Assembly: GCA_007922225.1 (NCBI GenBank)
Contig: ML679961.1
Span: forward strand, 9,481,433-9,545,432
Direction: 5' to 3'
Source of the DNA: Emydura subglobosa
Lineage: Eukaryota; Chordata; Testudines; Chelidae
DNA: 64,000 nt
Numbering within the stretch: the stretch's first letter is position 1; every line of letters starts with the position of its first letter. The position numbers and the translations under genes are program-made. The notes below the pieces were generated by a model, which saw only the letters and a program-made list of their open reading frames with translations, had not been told where the DNA came from and did not search any database. This document shows positions 28,401 to 43,400 of this stretch, piece by piece.

Positions 28401-31400
28401 CAGTCTGAGGGCTGCCTCCATGAGTAAGGCTTTCAGACAAATGTCTTTGCTTTTGTGAGTGTGAGGTCTGAAGCTCCTGCAGATCTGACACTTCTCTTTA
28501 ACGTGAGTTTCCTCAAGACACTTTCGACAGCTAGAATGCGGGTCACTCACTGGCATGGGCTTCCTGCAGGAGGCACACGGCTTGAAGCCGAGGGACCAGG
28601 GCATGCCCAGCCCCTGGGCCGAAAGTCCCTTGAAGAAAGGGACAACTATTCACACTAACATATACACTCACACTAACTAAGAACTATATACACTAACTAC
28701 AATAACTATACAGTATCTATAAAAGTCCAAACCATTGGAAAAGAAGTCTTGCAAGAGCAAGAAGGATAGTTCTAAGCAACCATTATGGGCAGTAAGAAAG
28801 AATTGAGAGGATGCAGAGCTGACGGCATCCCTTATACAGGTTCATATGCATGTGGCTCATGGGGGAGCTAGATCCAGTCCTATGGATATCACCGAGGGAA
28901 AAGTCTCTGGCAACTGTGCACATGGTGTGCACACACCTAGCATGGAATAGAAATGAGCAAGCACTCGAAGAACCACCTTGCATTCACAAGTCAGATTAGC
29001 TAATAACCAAGCCATAAAGGGTTTACGTCTGCTAGAGCTTTGAGTTTTTATGAGCTCCGTCAAAATAAGCATGATTGCTTAAGTCCAACACAGATAAAGG
29101 TGAAGTAATATATTTATTACCTTGCCAACTGATTTCTTCCCATCTCTATTACAGACGTTCTCAAGCAGTCCCAGATTTCCTTCAGTGTCTGTATAAGCTA
29201 TTTGCCCATCTTTGGGGTGCCACGCCAGCCCACAAATTGTGTAACTTTTTTCATGTTTCATCCTAAAAACAAAAACATGTTTTTAAGCTTCTTAAGGTTC
29301 CATCTTCCTAAGTATATTCTGCAAAGTTCTAGTACCCCTTGGTGCTATAAAACAACATATAGATAAATGTAGCAACAACCAAATTAAGAGGTGCAGAGCA
29401 AAGCTAGTAGGATGATCAGAGGAACGGAAAATCTGCTTTATGAGAGAAGACTTAAAAAGCTTGGCTTGTTTAGTGTAAAAAATGAAGACTGAGGGAAGAT
29501 ATGATTGTTCTCTATAAATACATTAGAGGGATAAACACCAGGGAGGAAGAAGAGTTACAAGTTAAGGACCAATGTTGGCACAAGAACATATGGATATAAA
29601 CTGGTCATCAACAAGTTTAGGCTTGAAATTAGACAAAAGTTTCTAACCATTAGAGGAGTGAAGTTCTGGAACAGCAGTGGAGGCAAAAAACCTAACTTGT
29701 TTCAAGACTGAGCTTGTAAGTTTATAGAAGGGATGGTATAATGAGGTTGCTTACAATGGCATACAGCACATCCATGACTGCTATTAGCAAATATCTCTTA
29801 TGGCCATAGATGGGACTCTAGACAGGGAGGGCTCTGAATCAGTACAGAATTGTTTCCCAGGTGTCTGATTGGTGAGCCTCACCCACATGCTCAGGGGTCT
29901 AACTTATCACCATATTTGGGCTGAGAAGGAATTATCCCCCAGGACAGACTGGCAGAGACCCTGGGAGATTTTCGTCTTCCTCTGCAGCGTGGGTCATTTG
30001 CTGGTTTGAACTAGAATAAATGGTGGATTCTCAGTAACTTGAAGTCTTTAAAATCAAGATTTGAGGATTTCAGCAACTCAGCCAGAGGTTATGGACCTAT
30101 TGTAGGAATGGGGGAGGGAGGTCTGTGGCCTGCAATGCGTAAGTCAGTCTAAATGATCATGATGGTCCCTTCTGGTTTTAAAATCTATGAATTGAGGTGA
30201 AGTTTGCTGAAATACTCAATATAGCACCTAAAAGGTCTTCCCTTTGTATGAAGACAATCCATTTGAGTTTTAAAACAATAAATCAGAATTATATTCATAA
30301 AATGATCATTTCCCACTACGTGTGGAAAAAGAAAAGTAATTTCCCAGCAGACACGTCCTGCTGAACTGAGCAGCTATACTAGCACACTTGGCTGCTCTGA
30401 TGAACCACATTTGACTAATTAGTCCTTTGTCTCTAATGTCCACATGGATTAAGCATCTTTCTCCCTTTGTTCTCACATAAGTGTCTTCCTATGAATCATC
30501 TTTGCATATAATATTTCCCTGGCTCTTAACAAGGATTTTGAAGTAATAATCATGTTTCTTATCTGACTTATTCACATGCAAAAACTCTCCCTCCCTCCCG
30601 CTCACTTGATCATACTTCCGGAACAGAAAGTACTAACAAGACAGTAGTACAGTCGAGTTCTATCTACCTTTTGTGGTTGGCTCTCTGATGAATCCTTATT
30701 TCCCCACCTCCGCAGTTAGTATCCCACCCTTGAAGAAATGCATCACAACAGCATTTACTCAAAGCTCTATTCCCCTCACAGCCTGTCACAACACTACTCT
30801 TTATACATTAACCAAGGGATGAAGGTGAGTAATAAAACGTATCCTCCTTATCCACTAAGGACTAGACAGTGGTATTGAGTCACAAACCCACATTCAGGTC
30901 CCTGACCCAGGGGAAATCACCAAGAGGCATTCTGACTCCAAGTGAGCTATGGAATACCTCCCAGAGCTTCCTGGCTACCCTGAGAGGAAAGCAAGGTGCA
31001 CTGTGTGTACATGTGTGATGAAGATGCCATGGCTTTGCCTACTCCCCACCCTCTTTCTGGGAAGTTGCTCCTGGTGGGTGAGGAGGTAAAGCATCTCAGT
31101 AGCAGCCCCTGCCCCTGAGCTCTCTTAAGTTCAAGGCCTCCAATTTTGGTCATTCCTTCCTCAGGCTGTGCAAGAATGGGGAGACTCCATGCTCCCTCCT
31201 CCCGCCCACTGTGGGGCCATGTAAAGGAAATCACTAATCTAACCACGAATGGCCTGCCTCTCTAGTGCTCCCAGCTCAGAGAGCAGGAAAGAGTAAAATT
31301 TTTTTAAATCTAACTATATCTTTTTAAGAGCAAAGTATGTATTTACTTACATGGACAAAGTCTAAAAATAAGTGATAGGCTGAAACTCCCCTTTGCAAAA

Positions 31401-34400
31401 ACAACAGACAAACATTTATACATTTTATGGGAAACCAAAGGATACCTCTCCACGCACTCCTGTGTGTCCACATTCCAAACTGCTATACGCCCATCAACAC
31501 TTCCAGCTGCCACATACTGTCCGCAAGGAGACCAGGTCACAACATTCAGTGTCTAGAGAAAGGAGTTCTCTATTAGTTCACTATTAGTTGAGTGCTGACA
31601 CTTGGTCCTGTATAGTAAAATATGGGCATCTTTGATAAAGATTAAGAACTTTTAGCAAACTGTAACCAGTTCTCTGTGGGAAGGTTTTTTGCTATCCTTT
31701 TATAAGAGCCACTCTTTAAAAATCGGTATGCTTTTTATTCCTTTTTCATTCAGAGAACTTATTTTCAGTTGCTGCATGCTCCAGAGAAGTGTAACAAAAC
31801 CTGAGTTTTTCAAATGTCCTGCAACACGTGGACAGGAACAGAGTGTATTTTGCAAGTGCAGAAAGCAACCATTTTAGGTGCAATTATATACAGCATAAAA
31901 TATTATGTTTTACATTTTAATATTTGAAAGTCTATTAAGATCAGCTGCATTGACAATATGCCCAGTGACTTACATATGTACTATACCAAGATTCTTAGCC
32001 TAGGTGTGTATATATATATATATATATATCTAAATTACCATTTAGGTGAATTTGCATTCTCCTACACAGCGATCTCCAAAGATGTTGTGATGTTACAAGA
32101 TTAAGGATAGCAAAGCTGCTATTTCCCTACTACGCAGGCAGATTTCAATTAATCAAAATATAGAGTAGATAAATGAAATCTCTATTATGCAAGCAATCAA
32201 TTAAGAAACATTCCCAACAGTTCCCTTTACATGAAATCTATCTGAAACAAACATCTAGAACAGATGTCCCACTGTAGCCCACAGAGATCTGGCTGGTTAC
32301 ATAGTGCTGTCTCTCCTCTTTATTTCCTACTACATTGCATCCAAGGATAGCTCAAAACACATTAGATACTTTCCTAATATTACTTTTCCATATAAACTAC
32401 TGTAGCTATACTGTACTGTAGCTTCCAAAGGATTGTAACAAGATTGCAAATGAGAGGGAAGTTGACATGGAGGGCAGATGTTCAGGAGACAATTTCTAAG
32501 AGGGTGTGATTCACTATGAAAAAGTTTGCAAACCTGTGATTTAGGGCATTTACCTGCGTGATGAAATTATCTGAAAGATCAAGCTGATTATCCCAAGTTT
32601 CTCTTCTGTACAGTTTTACAACTTTCTCTACTGGAACTGCTAGTAACTATTCAGGAAAAAAAAATCGGTTAATTTAGAACAAATCAAACTTTTTTTTAAA
32701 AGAGTTTATTTTTACTTCAAGTTTCCCTTCCCATTCAAATAAGGCTAATTACAGCAGCAAACAAGCTGTAGTGTAGTTCCTTTATTCAGAAGGGATATTA
32801 TAGTTGTGACTGCCACAACAAACCAATCTGTCACAGTATTTAATGAACTTCTTTTAATTAGCATTCCAACATTGTTGACTGATAAAATAAAGACAGACAA
32901 AATGTTATGAATTATATTGGAAATTTCAAGAAACCCTCAGTAAGCACATTTAAGCACATCTGTTTGTATTTTCATCTGCATTTATTTACTTATCTCCTTA
33001 TGAATAAGACTTTCCCCAAAGGACCCTCCAAAAGTTGATATCTATAAAACTTTTTGATCAGATTTATTAGTATTTTATACTTATGTTGTTAGATAATATT
33101 TTATATATATAAATCTTCTTTGAATATCTGGTTCCTAAACAAGATCATTTCACCTAATTCAAAGGGTACCAAAAAACAAAGAAAAAACTTAAGTTATTGC
33201 CAGTTACCCCATAAAACACTGCAGTTCAAAGTATTTCTTACATTATGTCTAAATAAGAAAAATAATACATTTGTTTACATTTCAGAATATGCATGCAATA
33301 TAGATTGGCAGAACGATCAAAACTATTTCTGTTTTAGAAATGTATACCAATTGTATATCTGAAAAGCACCATGCAAGTTTAATGCATTGTAGGTGACATT
33401 CAACTTGGCACAAAAGGGTGATACATGGTCTTATGCACCACTTAAGCCTCGAGGTAGGTGGACATGGGCAAAGAGACTCCACATATAGCCTCAGAACATG
33501 ATGGCCTGAAGCAGATTATTCAAGGCAGGCTTTGGGAGATGACAATGGAAATGCATTTATGGATATCCAGTGGATGGGAACTCCATATGGTGTGTAGAAG
33601 TTGCAAGCATTGTTTCAGACCAGAAGAGAAGCTACAAAGGGGTTTTCCTTTGTCTCCCACTTTCGCTTAGCTTCCTGTTTAAAGCCCCTTTATTATGGCT
33701 TTGTGCAGGGCAGGTTAAGTTTCATGTTAATAAGAACGGCCATACTGTCCAGCTAGCCCAGTAGCCTGTCTTCCGACAGTGGCCAATGCCAGGTGCTTCA
33801 GAGGAAATGAACAGAACAGGTAATCATCAAGTGATCCATCCTGTCGTCCCATTCCCAGCTTCTGAAAAACAGGCTAGGGACACTTCAGAGCATGATTTTA
33901 TACGCTGTCCATCCTGGCTAGTAGCCACTGGTGGACCTATCTTCCATGAATTTATCTAGTTTTTTTTTTTTGAACCATGTTATAGTCTTGGCCTTCACAA
34001 CATCCTCTGACAAAGAGTTCCACAGACTGACTGTGTGTTTTGTGAAGAAGTACTTCCTCTTGTTTGTTTTAAACCTGCTGCCCACTAATTTCATTTGGTG
34101 ACCCCTAGTTCTTGTGTTATGAGGAGTAAATAACACTTCCTTATTTACTTTATCCACACCAGTCATGATTTTATAGACTTCTAACATACCCCCCTTTACT
34201 CATCTATTTTCCAAACTGAGAAGTCCCAGTCTTACTAATCTCTCCTCATACAGTATATACATTTTATTTATAATGTAACAATCAGTACTTCTTCACTCAC
34301 ACTAGAATCAATTTCATTCTTCTGCTGAAAATGCAGTAACTTATTTCAAAGACATGTTTATTTATGCAGTAGAAATTATTCACAGGACAAAGTTTACTTA

Positions 34401-37400
34401 CATGAAAGAATGACTGAACCACTATGATACCTAGCAGTGAACAAAGAAGTTATTTCCCCATCAACAGGGTTCCTTCCTGTCCAGCATAACTTGAATATGT
34501 AATCCTGTATCAGGCTGACAGCTGAAGTACTGCCAGCCTCACTTTGGCACTGAATATACAGTATTTTAACAAGTATCCATTTCCAGGGTGTTTTTTTTTT
34601 TCTTAAAAGGAATTTCATCAAAAACATTTTTCTTATTTTTTTGTGTTGGAATATGGATTGGCCTGGTTTAAATTGTTAACAATCAACGTGCCAAGTACTC
34701 CTGGAGACAAAGGACTAAAATACAGACTGAAAAACAATGTGCCACTTACCTTCCCGCTTTTAGGATGCCAGGCAAGCCTACATATTGATTTAGCATTTAT
34801 CACATCGTTACACTTCTGCAGCAGTGGCCAGCTTGTCACGCATGTCTGAAAACAGAATATTTAGAGACTAGGTTCTCTAGATTTGTGAAAATCCTTCTAT
34901 ATTGTAAAAAAAAAAAGGGGGGGGGGGGGGGGCTTAAAAGTGGAGTGTGGAAAAAGGGGTAATTATACTAGAATTGTGGAAGCGAAGTAATGACTCTTCC
35001 CCCAAATATGATAGTGAGTCTGTCTTATTATTATTATAAAGAACCATTTCCAGGTTTTATAATTTAGTGAGATATTTTTATTAAAATGTAGCTATTTTAT
35101 TAAAATACAAAGTAGTTTCTCAGACCACGCACATTTTTAATTAAATGCAATACAAATCAAATTGGTTATTCTCCCCAATTTATTTTCTGTAAAATCATAC
35201 TGATTTTAATAGGGTTGGAGAGGGTGTGTGCATCAGGGCAGACTTTGACCACAGAGATACAAAAAGGATTGTACAGTGCCCAAATATTACAGCATATACA
35301 TTAAAATGCAAATCACAGCTATGATTTCAAAACATTGCATACCAAAAGTTAGAGTGCCAGCATTCCTATACAAAATGCATCCACAATCATAGTTTCTAAT
35401 GCTAGGTCTGACAATTTAAGTGACTATTTGTCTTAAAAACTAGCTAGTCACAAGGGTATGGCTCAATCCTGCAATCAGCCCATGTATTAGTTACTTACTC
35501 CCTTTTGGAGTTCCACTATAGAATTATTTCTGCTTGAGTCCTGTTGACTCTAGATACAATTCTGCAGGACTCGGCCCTACTCTGGAGAACTACATTATTA
35601 TGAGTTTTTGTTAGCATTAAACCTGCAGATTAGATTTCATCTGAATTAGGATTTTAAAAATTTTCATTTTTTCCATTTATTGCTGACACATCACAAGACA
35701 AAAGGCATTCTTTTAATTAAGATACATTTTACTGTATGCATTTTACAAAAAAGTTAAGGTTTAACTCCAAAAGGTTGGCATTTTACCTGATCTGAGATTT
35801 TCCATACTCTGACAGACCCATCACAGCTTGCTGATGTCTGTAGAAGAAAGAGTAGTTTTTAAAATGTAATTAACAATTTGTAGTAAAAGTAGCAGAAATC
35901 ATGCTACAATTAGAAGTTTAAGAGCTGTACAGCCAGCAACATACACATATACTATATGAACAGCCTTTAAAACAAACTCTCAATACATTTTACATGATTT
36001 ATATTTTTCATAGTAAATAAAATATAAATCATCTTGTCTGAAAATGTATGAAACCCTTGTTCATTACAAAGCTGCTGTATTTACAAATTCTTCACAATGA
36101 TATACTTAAAATGAGATGTAATTTTTTTTTCAAATCAATATTTGTTTTAAATTATGTTAGTGGCTCAACTTCTCCCCTCAGATGTAAGGACAATACTAAA
36201 AATTTCACAATGAGCATGTAGTGTAGGGAAGTAAAGTTAAAGTTATTGGAGATGGTTTGATATTCAGATGATCCTGTGGATATCCCATATTCAGTAGAAA
36301 CAGGTGAAATAAAGTTTGTGCCTGCAGATCATTTTGATTTCAGATCCTATAAGAAACATAAAATATGAACTATTGGAGGAAAAAGCAGTACAAGGCAGAA
36401 AGTGACAGGAAAATGTTTTACCAAAAAAGCATCTTGAGGATCAAAAGACAGACTCAGGACAGGGGCATCATGTCCTCGGAATGTTTTCTGCTGGCTGCTA
36501 TCCGTCACCTCCACAACTTTGACCATAAAATCACTGCAGATGAGAGCAAAGTACTTAATTAACCAGATTACATTAATACTGAGAGGCAGACTCTTATTCT
36601 GCTTAAACTGAAGAAACTGTGAGTTCTATTTTATTGATCTATTGGGGGAGAGGGTGCTTTTTTAATTACATCTATCACTGTAGAATCTATGTGAAAATGG
36701 AAGCCTTGCCATTTACTTCAATGGGAGTAGCAGCAGGCCATCAATATCAGAATAGAACAACTTTCCCCCTAAATTAAAGGGGAAATGGGATGCCTTTAAT
36801 AAGAAATCAAATGTGTGTCAATCACACACACACACCCCTTATTTATAACGATATTACACAATGTCATTTTAGACAAATATCACATAAACCTGTATTTTGG
36901 CTTTTGATAGAAATATCTACTTATTTTATCAGTACCACAACTGATTGACTTATCTTGTTAAATAGCTGCTACATATGCTCATTAAGCTTGTTTGCTAACA
37001 ATCTTTATGAAACTTTGAAATATTTAGTGTAAAAAATGCATTAGCTAATTTTAAAATTTGGATCTTTTCCAATATTATGATCCAACCTAGCCCACAATTA
37101 AGAATACTACTAACTTTTAAACCATATTAGCCCCCACAATAGCGTCTTAATCCAGCACTTCTCCCACAAGATTAAAAATAATGTATAATTTAAAAATACT
37201 TGAACTAATGTTTCTGCTGTATGAAAAAAAAATAATACTAGATTCAGTTCGGAGTACATTTTTGTAGTTGACATATGAACTGCTTAAAAACAGGATTATT
37301 ATGCACTTCCCTAAAAATATCTTAATACCATTAACGAGTTGCAATCTACACATTCATTAAATAAATCTAAATTTAGGCCCCAATCCTGCAAGTCTTAAGA

Positions 37401-40400
37401 ATAATCACAACTCTTTTCAGGACCACAACCACAGTTTCTGCAAGATACTAAGGGCTTGTCTACCCTGTATGGCAAAGCGCTTTAGAGGAGTATGATTTGT
37501 AGAGTGCTCTAAAGGGGACAAAGTAGTCCCTGTTATCCCAAACTAGGTACCTATGAGAGCGCTCCAGCATGATATACACAGGGCAGTTAGAGCGCAAAGT
37601 ATTACAGAGTTCAATAGATCACGCCTCTCAGGTGCACTTTGCCATGCTGCGTAAACAAGCCCGAAATATTTTAGTCTAACAAAAAAAATTAGCCACAGAA
37701 AGAAGTGTATAAATTGTATTCTTTTATATTCATATTACTACCATTTTAGGATGTTGATAACATGCATGGCAAATTTAAAACAAAACAGTTGATGGAGTTT
37801 ACCTTTTAAACAAACTACATAAATATTTCTAAATAGATTGGGTGAGCCTTGTGACAGTTCATATGTTCTGCATTTGAGTAGAACGTACGGTCGACTCACA
37901 AATTCTGGACTTCAAGTTAAAAATTGAAAACTTATGATAATTAAAATAAAAACAATTTATTTGCTTTCCCTTATTTTGTATGCCACCCTCTCTTTTACCA
38001 GTATTATAGCAGAAATCTCCAGGTGGAACTGTTACAGTCTTTCAAGTTCTTAGCATGGGAGGACTGTTCAGTCTGAAGAAATACTGTATTTTTGGTAGGT
38101 GATGCTTTTCTTTTCAGGAATGCTGTTGCAAGCAGCAGGAGAGTTTTCTCTCTGCTTTAACCTAACTAGAGTCAATTCTTGGGGAAGAGTTGCTCTCTGG
38201 AAACTGGGCATTGGCACTTTGTCTAAAATTAATGAATAAGTGGATTATTTTACCACCTCTGTTAAAAAACTGGTGTACATAGTATAAAATAAACAAGTTG
38301 CTCGAGATATTAACTAGACTTTGAGTCACTCATTTCTCCTCTTCAGGGGCAAGAGGGTAATCCTGCACTCGACATTTACTACTGCTCTGCAGAGGGGTGA
38401 CAATATATTGTTAGAAAATAATGCCCCAATCCAACAAACATACACATGCTTAATTTATTCATGGGCATTAGCGTTTGCAGTACTGCATTCCTAAACTGTT
38501 AATAATACTATGATTCTTAATACAAAGTTATTAACTAAAGCCCTCATCCTGCAATGAGCTCCATATGGGCCAACCCTTGCACCTGCACAAAGCAAGTCCC
38601 TGAAGAATATAAACTACATCTGGAAACTAGATGTTATGGGACAGTTGTTTATGGGGCCCAACCTCTACCATAAAAGTTTTTCTTAATGGCCTCCTCCATT
38701 TGATTTTTTTCCTTTCTATGAAGGCCTTTTAAGGCATTGTAAAATCTTCACAAAATGCAGATTAATTTAGGACATTGCCAATAAAAGTCACATCCCAGGA
38801 ACTTGCTAATGTTCCAAATAAACTGTGGCTATTGGCTTGTCCCACATCAAGATCAAATTACCTGGATCCAGCAGCAATTTTGGTACCATCCTTGTTAAAG
38901 ACAACATGGTTTGCATTTGTGGTGAAACGAGTCAGGATGCCATCAGGAGCTCCTTCAGGGAATGTATGAATCTGAACAGTATTGTTAGATACTGCAGTAA
39001 CCAGTCTTCCATTCTACAAATGAAATAAATAAATTCCGGAATTGGTGGATTAAAGAAAAATACTTTGGTCCAAGGAACAGAAAGTCACTGTGATCTTCTC
39101 TATATTTCCATAGATAATCTTGAATAGTTCTACAAGAGCTTCTGGTTTTAAAGAGAAGCAGCAGCAGGGAAATGTTCCTTCCACTTATATTTCTTCCCCT
39201 TCCTGTTCCTCCCCCACACCCACAAAAAAAATTAACAGAAACCAAGAAGAAAAATTTCAACTAACAAGTACAACCCCCATCAGTCCTCAGCTCCCAGCCC
39301 CCTTGACTGCTCATGAAGTCAGTAAGAGCCTCCTGATTGGATGGACCTGGCTCCAGTGCCGGCAGAGCCCTCGTGGAGCAGTGACCGCAGGGTGCAGGGA
39401 AGCCTTCCAGCACACAGCCCACAGCTACCCCCCTTCCTGTACCCAGAGCTACCTCTTCTGTCTGCACATAGACTCTAGCTACCCCTCTCCCTGCATCTTT
39501 GGCTATACCCCTGCTTGCATTCAGCTCCTAGCTGCCCCCTGCCTGCACCGTGAGCACTTTTCAAACTTTTTGAGCTGAGCTTTGAGTTATAATTTTTGTT
39601 TGTGCCCCCTCCGCCCCCAACCCAGACAAACTGAGTGGCCTGCAGAAGTGAGTCAGAGGGTGAAGGTGATGTACTCTCCCTGGCCCCACTACCATGCAGA
39701 GCCAGCCTGACTTCCATCAGATCCTGCCTCCTCCCCCGCCAAATATCTAGTGGGATCCAGCAGTGTTTGGTGCACGGTCTGGTACTATTCAATATTTTCA
39801 TTAATGACTTGGATAATGGAGTGGAGAGGATGCTTATAACATTTGCAGATGACATCAAGCTGGGAGGGGTTGCAAGCACTCTGGAGGACAGTATTAACAA
39901 ATTAGAGAATTGGTCTGAAACCAACAAGATGAAATTCAATAAAGACAAATGCAAATCACTTCATTTAGGAAAGAAAAATAAAATGCACAACTACAAAATG
40001 GGAAATAATTGGCTAAATGGTAGTACTGCTGAAAAGGATCTGGGAGTTATTGTGGATCACAAATTGCATGAGTCAACAATGTGATGCAGTAGCCAAAAAG
40101 GCTAATATCATTCTGGGGTGCATTCACATAAATGTCGTATGTGAGACACGGGAGGTAATTGCTCTACTCAGCACTGGCGAGGCCTCATCTAGAGTGCTGG
40201 GTCCAATTCTGGGCACCACACTTTAAGAAAGATATGGACAAATTAGAGAGAATCCAGAGGACAGCAACAAAAAGTATAAAAGATTTACAAAACCTGACCA
40301 ATGAGAAAACATTAAAAAAACTGGGCATGTTTAGTCTTGAAAAAAGAAAACAATCAGGGGGACCTCATAACAGTCTTCAAATATGTTAAGGGCTGTTATA

Positions 40401-43400
40401 AAGAGGACCATGACTGATTCTTCATCATGTCCACTGAAGGTGGGACAGGAAGAAATGGGCTTAATCTGCAGCAAGGGAGATTTAGATTAGATATTAGGAA
40501 AAACTTTCTAATTATAAGTGTAGTTAAGCTCTGGAATAGGCTTCTAAGGGAGGCTGTGAAATCCCCATCACTGCAGGTTTTTAAGAACAGGTTAGTCAAA
40601 CACATGTCAGGGATGGTCTAGGTTTACTTGGTCCTGCCACAGTGCAGGGGGCTGCACCACATGACCTCTTGAGGTTCCTTCCAGCCCTACATTTCTATGA
40701 TTGTATGATTAAGACAGATCCTTTTAATCTCATGTAAGATGCGTCTCTGACAACATTAATAAAATAAGTTAGCTTTCAACAAATACAGTAGTCTGTGTTA
40801 TATAACTTAATACAATGAGTTATATGCTTAACATTAAATCAAGTTATTGGATTTGCTAAATCCAATGTCATTCTAGCTCCAGTCCTGCAAATATTTCCAA
40901 GTGCTTAACTTTATGCATGTCAGTGGTCCCATTGAGTTCACATACATACAGTTAAGCACGAGGAAGATTTTGCAATAGCAAAGTATATATCAGCACCCAT
41001 ATTGCACATTTCATAGGAAATGTTCTACTAATACCTTTAAAGCAAATGAATATGCTTTTTCTCCCACACTGATGGACTTAGGATCATCATCATCCAGGTT
41101 TTCCCATATCCTAACATCTCCATCACTGCCACAAGTTACAATACAGCTGTTAAGAAAATAACATCACTATTAACATTTGCATAAAACAGGGTTATTGTGA
41201 TTTTCCTCAACCCAAAATATGAGAAAAAATGTTTACAAAATTCATGTTTTTATTAAATGAAACATTTTAAGTATATTTATTCTTCAAATAATATGAAAAA
41301 CACTCATTATCCAGCACGAAAAGTCTGCAATTTTGCTAGTAAACACAATAATTGAGTCCATGTCTACTAATTAGATATGCCTATCACTCTTTTGTATCTG
41401 CCCTTAGATACTCATACACTTACCAGCCAATGCATTTTTCAGTAGCTAGGGATAAATTTTCAACAGCACAAAGGAAAGTTAGGAGCTCAACTTGCACTGA
41501 CTTTCACGGAGAGTTGCGCACCCAACTGTCTTTTGTGCCTCTGAAAATCTGCCCCCTCTCCAGCCAATCACAAAGTTTTGGCCAAATCTGAATGTGCTAA
41601 AACACACTTGATTGAAGCGGAGATAGCTGTACAGAAGTGCAGGCCTTTTAAAAACTATCAAGATTATGAATTCAACTCTCCTATCTTCCATGATTTCACT
41701 TCTACAACTTCGACGCAACGAACTGTGACACAACCTCCTTCACAAACAGAGATTTGGAGCAGTAATCTGAATCTCCCATTTTAAATGCTAGAATGATCTC
41801 AGAATTCCATTACTTCATCTACTCTTCATCCTCTTCTCATTGTACTTCGTTCAACCCAAGGCATTTGTACATGCTATCAGTCAGGTTGGCTAAGTAATGG
41901 AATGCTTTTTTAACTTCTCTCAATCGTTTTTTGAACTTTGTCCTTTTGTGGTTTTGTTTTTTTGTTGGTAGATCAAGCTCCATACCATTCTGACTCTAAT
42001 ACCCTCTTTTAATATACTCAGACCACAACTACACTACAAAATTAAGTTGACCTAACTTGCATCAGCATACAGCCGTCACAGTAATTACATCATGTGTCCG
42101 TGTCTACACTTTATTCCTTGTGTTGGCGGTGCACTTCCTTACCAGGAGCACTTGCACAGATTGAACTGTCAATGTAGGGCACTGCGGGACAGCTTTTGAA
42201 TAGCAGCAGCAGTCAATGTAAGCAATACAGTGTCTAGACTGACAATGCACTGACCTAACTAAATCGACACTGACTCTACACCTCTCGTGGAGGTGGAGTT
42301 ATTGAGGCCTGATCTATACTGACAATGTAGGTCGACGGAATGCAGCTTCTGTCGACGACAAAGTATGCGTCTCCACTGGCACATCAGTTCCACTGACCTA
42401 AATCACGGTAAAATTTAACTTAATAAAACCACCTCCGCAAGTGGCATAGCACTGAAGTCGAATTCTATGGGTCGAATGAGCATCAGTGCAGGCAGAGCGC
42501 AAGAGAAATCAACGTCATTGGCTTCCAGGAGGTATCCATAATGTCTGTTGTTACTGCTCTGGACATTCACACTCTGCTGCACTGTGGCCACGTAAACAGC
42601 TCCTCCCCTCAAGCCCCAGGAAAATTTGAATTCCCATTTCCTGTTAGGTTAGTGTGGAGAGAGCTTGCCAGCACAACTGATCATGGCGACTGCACACCAC
42701 AAACGCACTCCAGCCTGGACCCAACTTGAGGTCTTGGATCTCATCAGTCTGTGGGGCGAAGAGTCTGTTCTGGCTCAGCTCCAAGCCAGAAAAAAAAATT
42801 TGGATATCTATGAGACGATATCTCGCAGCATGTTGGAGACGGGGCAGAACAGGGATGAGTAGCAGTGTCGCATTAAGATCAAAGAGCTGAGGCAGGCGTA
42901 TTAGATAACTAGGGAAGCGAACAGTCATTCTGGTTCGTCACCTAAAACATGCTGCTTTTACAAGAAGCTGCATGTGATTCTCAGCAGAGACCCAATCACT
43001 GTGCCACCACGCAGCATTGATCTCTCGGGGGAATCCGAAGCCAGGATGAATGAGGACGAGTCTGTGGACGAGAAGGAGGAGGATGAGGAGAAGAACAGGG
43101 TGCAGGCGAGTGGGGTGTCCCTTCTCCCTGAAAGCCAGAAGCTGTTTGCTACACAGGAGCAGCCTAGCTGGACACAGGAAACCATGACTGATTGGGATGC
43201 CAGGGAAGGCACATCTGGTGAATATGCACTGCAAATTGCATCTCTTTGGTTATATCCCCAGTCCAGAATCTTGTACCTGCGGGAAGTGGTACTTGTGGTG
43301 GTGGGGCTGTGCTTCTTCGTTGTTGGTGTGCTTAAGCATTGGTTTCACCTCAAAAAAGATTATTTACGTGCACTGCGATGCTCCGAGAATTCTCCATCGG

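Larger units (their letters stand above)
24239..28976 (-). mobile_element. Near full-length DIRS-type retroelement, decayed
   Basis: Element of about 4.7 kb in WDHD1 intron 10, in the sense orientation. It has inverted terminal repeats (24262-24440 and 28790-28976), an internal complementary region (24483-24592) and, from 5' to 3' on the minus strand, gag-like, reverse transcriptase, RNase H-side and tyrosine recombinase remnants. That order and the terminal structure define the DIRS group, which integrates by a recombinase and makes no target duplication. Frameshifts and stops break every gene. A separate sequence is inserted at about 26985-27335. Confidence 0.85.

Noticed and set aside
34906..34932. 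G-run as a possible G-quadruplex
   Set aside because: A single homopolymer next to poly-A in an intron, likely of uncertain length; a quadruplex needs no special claim here.
36365..36562. 65-residue plus-strand frame
   Set aside because: Antisense shadow of WDHD1 exon 5, whose minus-strand reading gives the conserved WD40 sequence.
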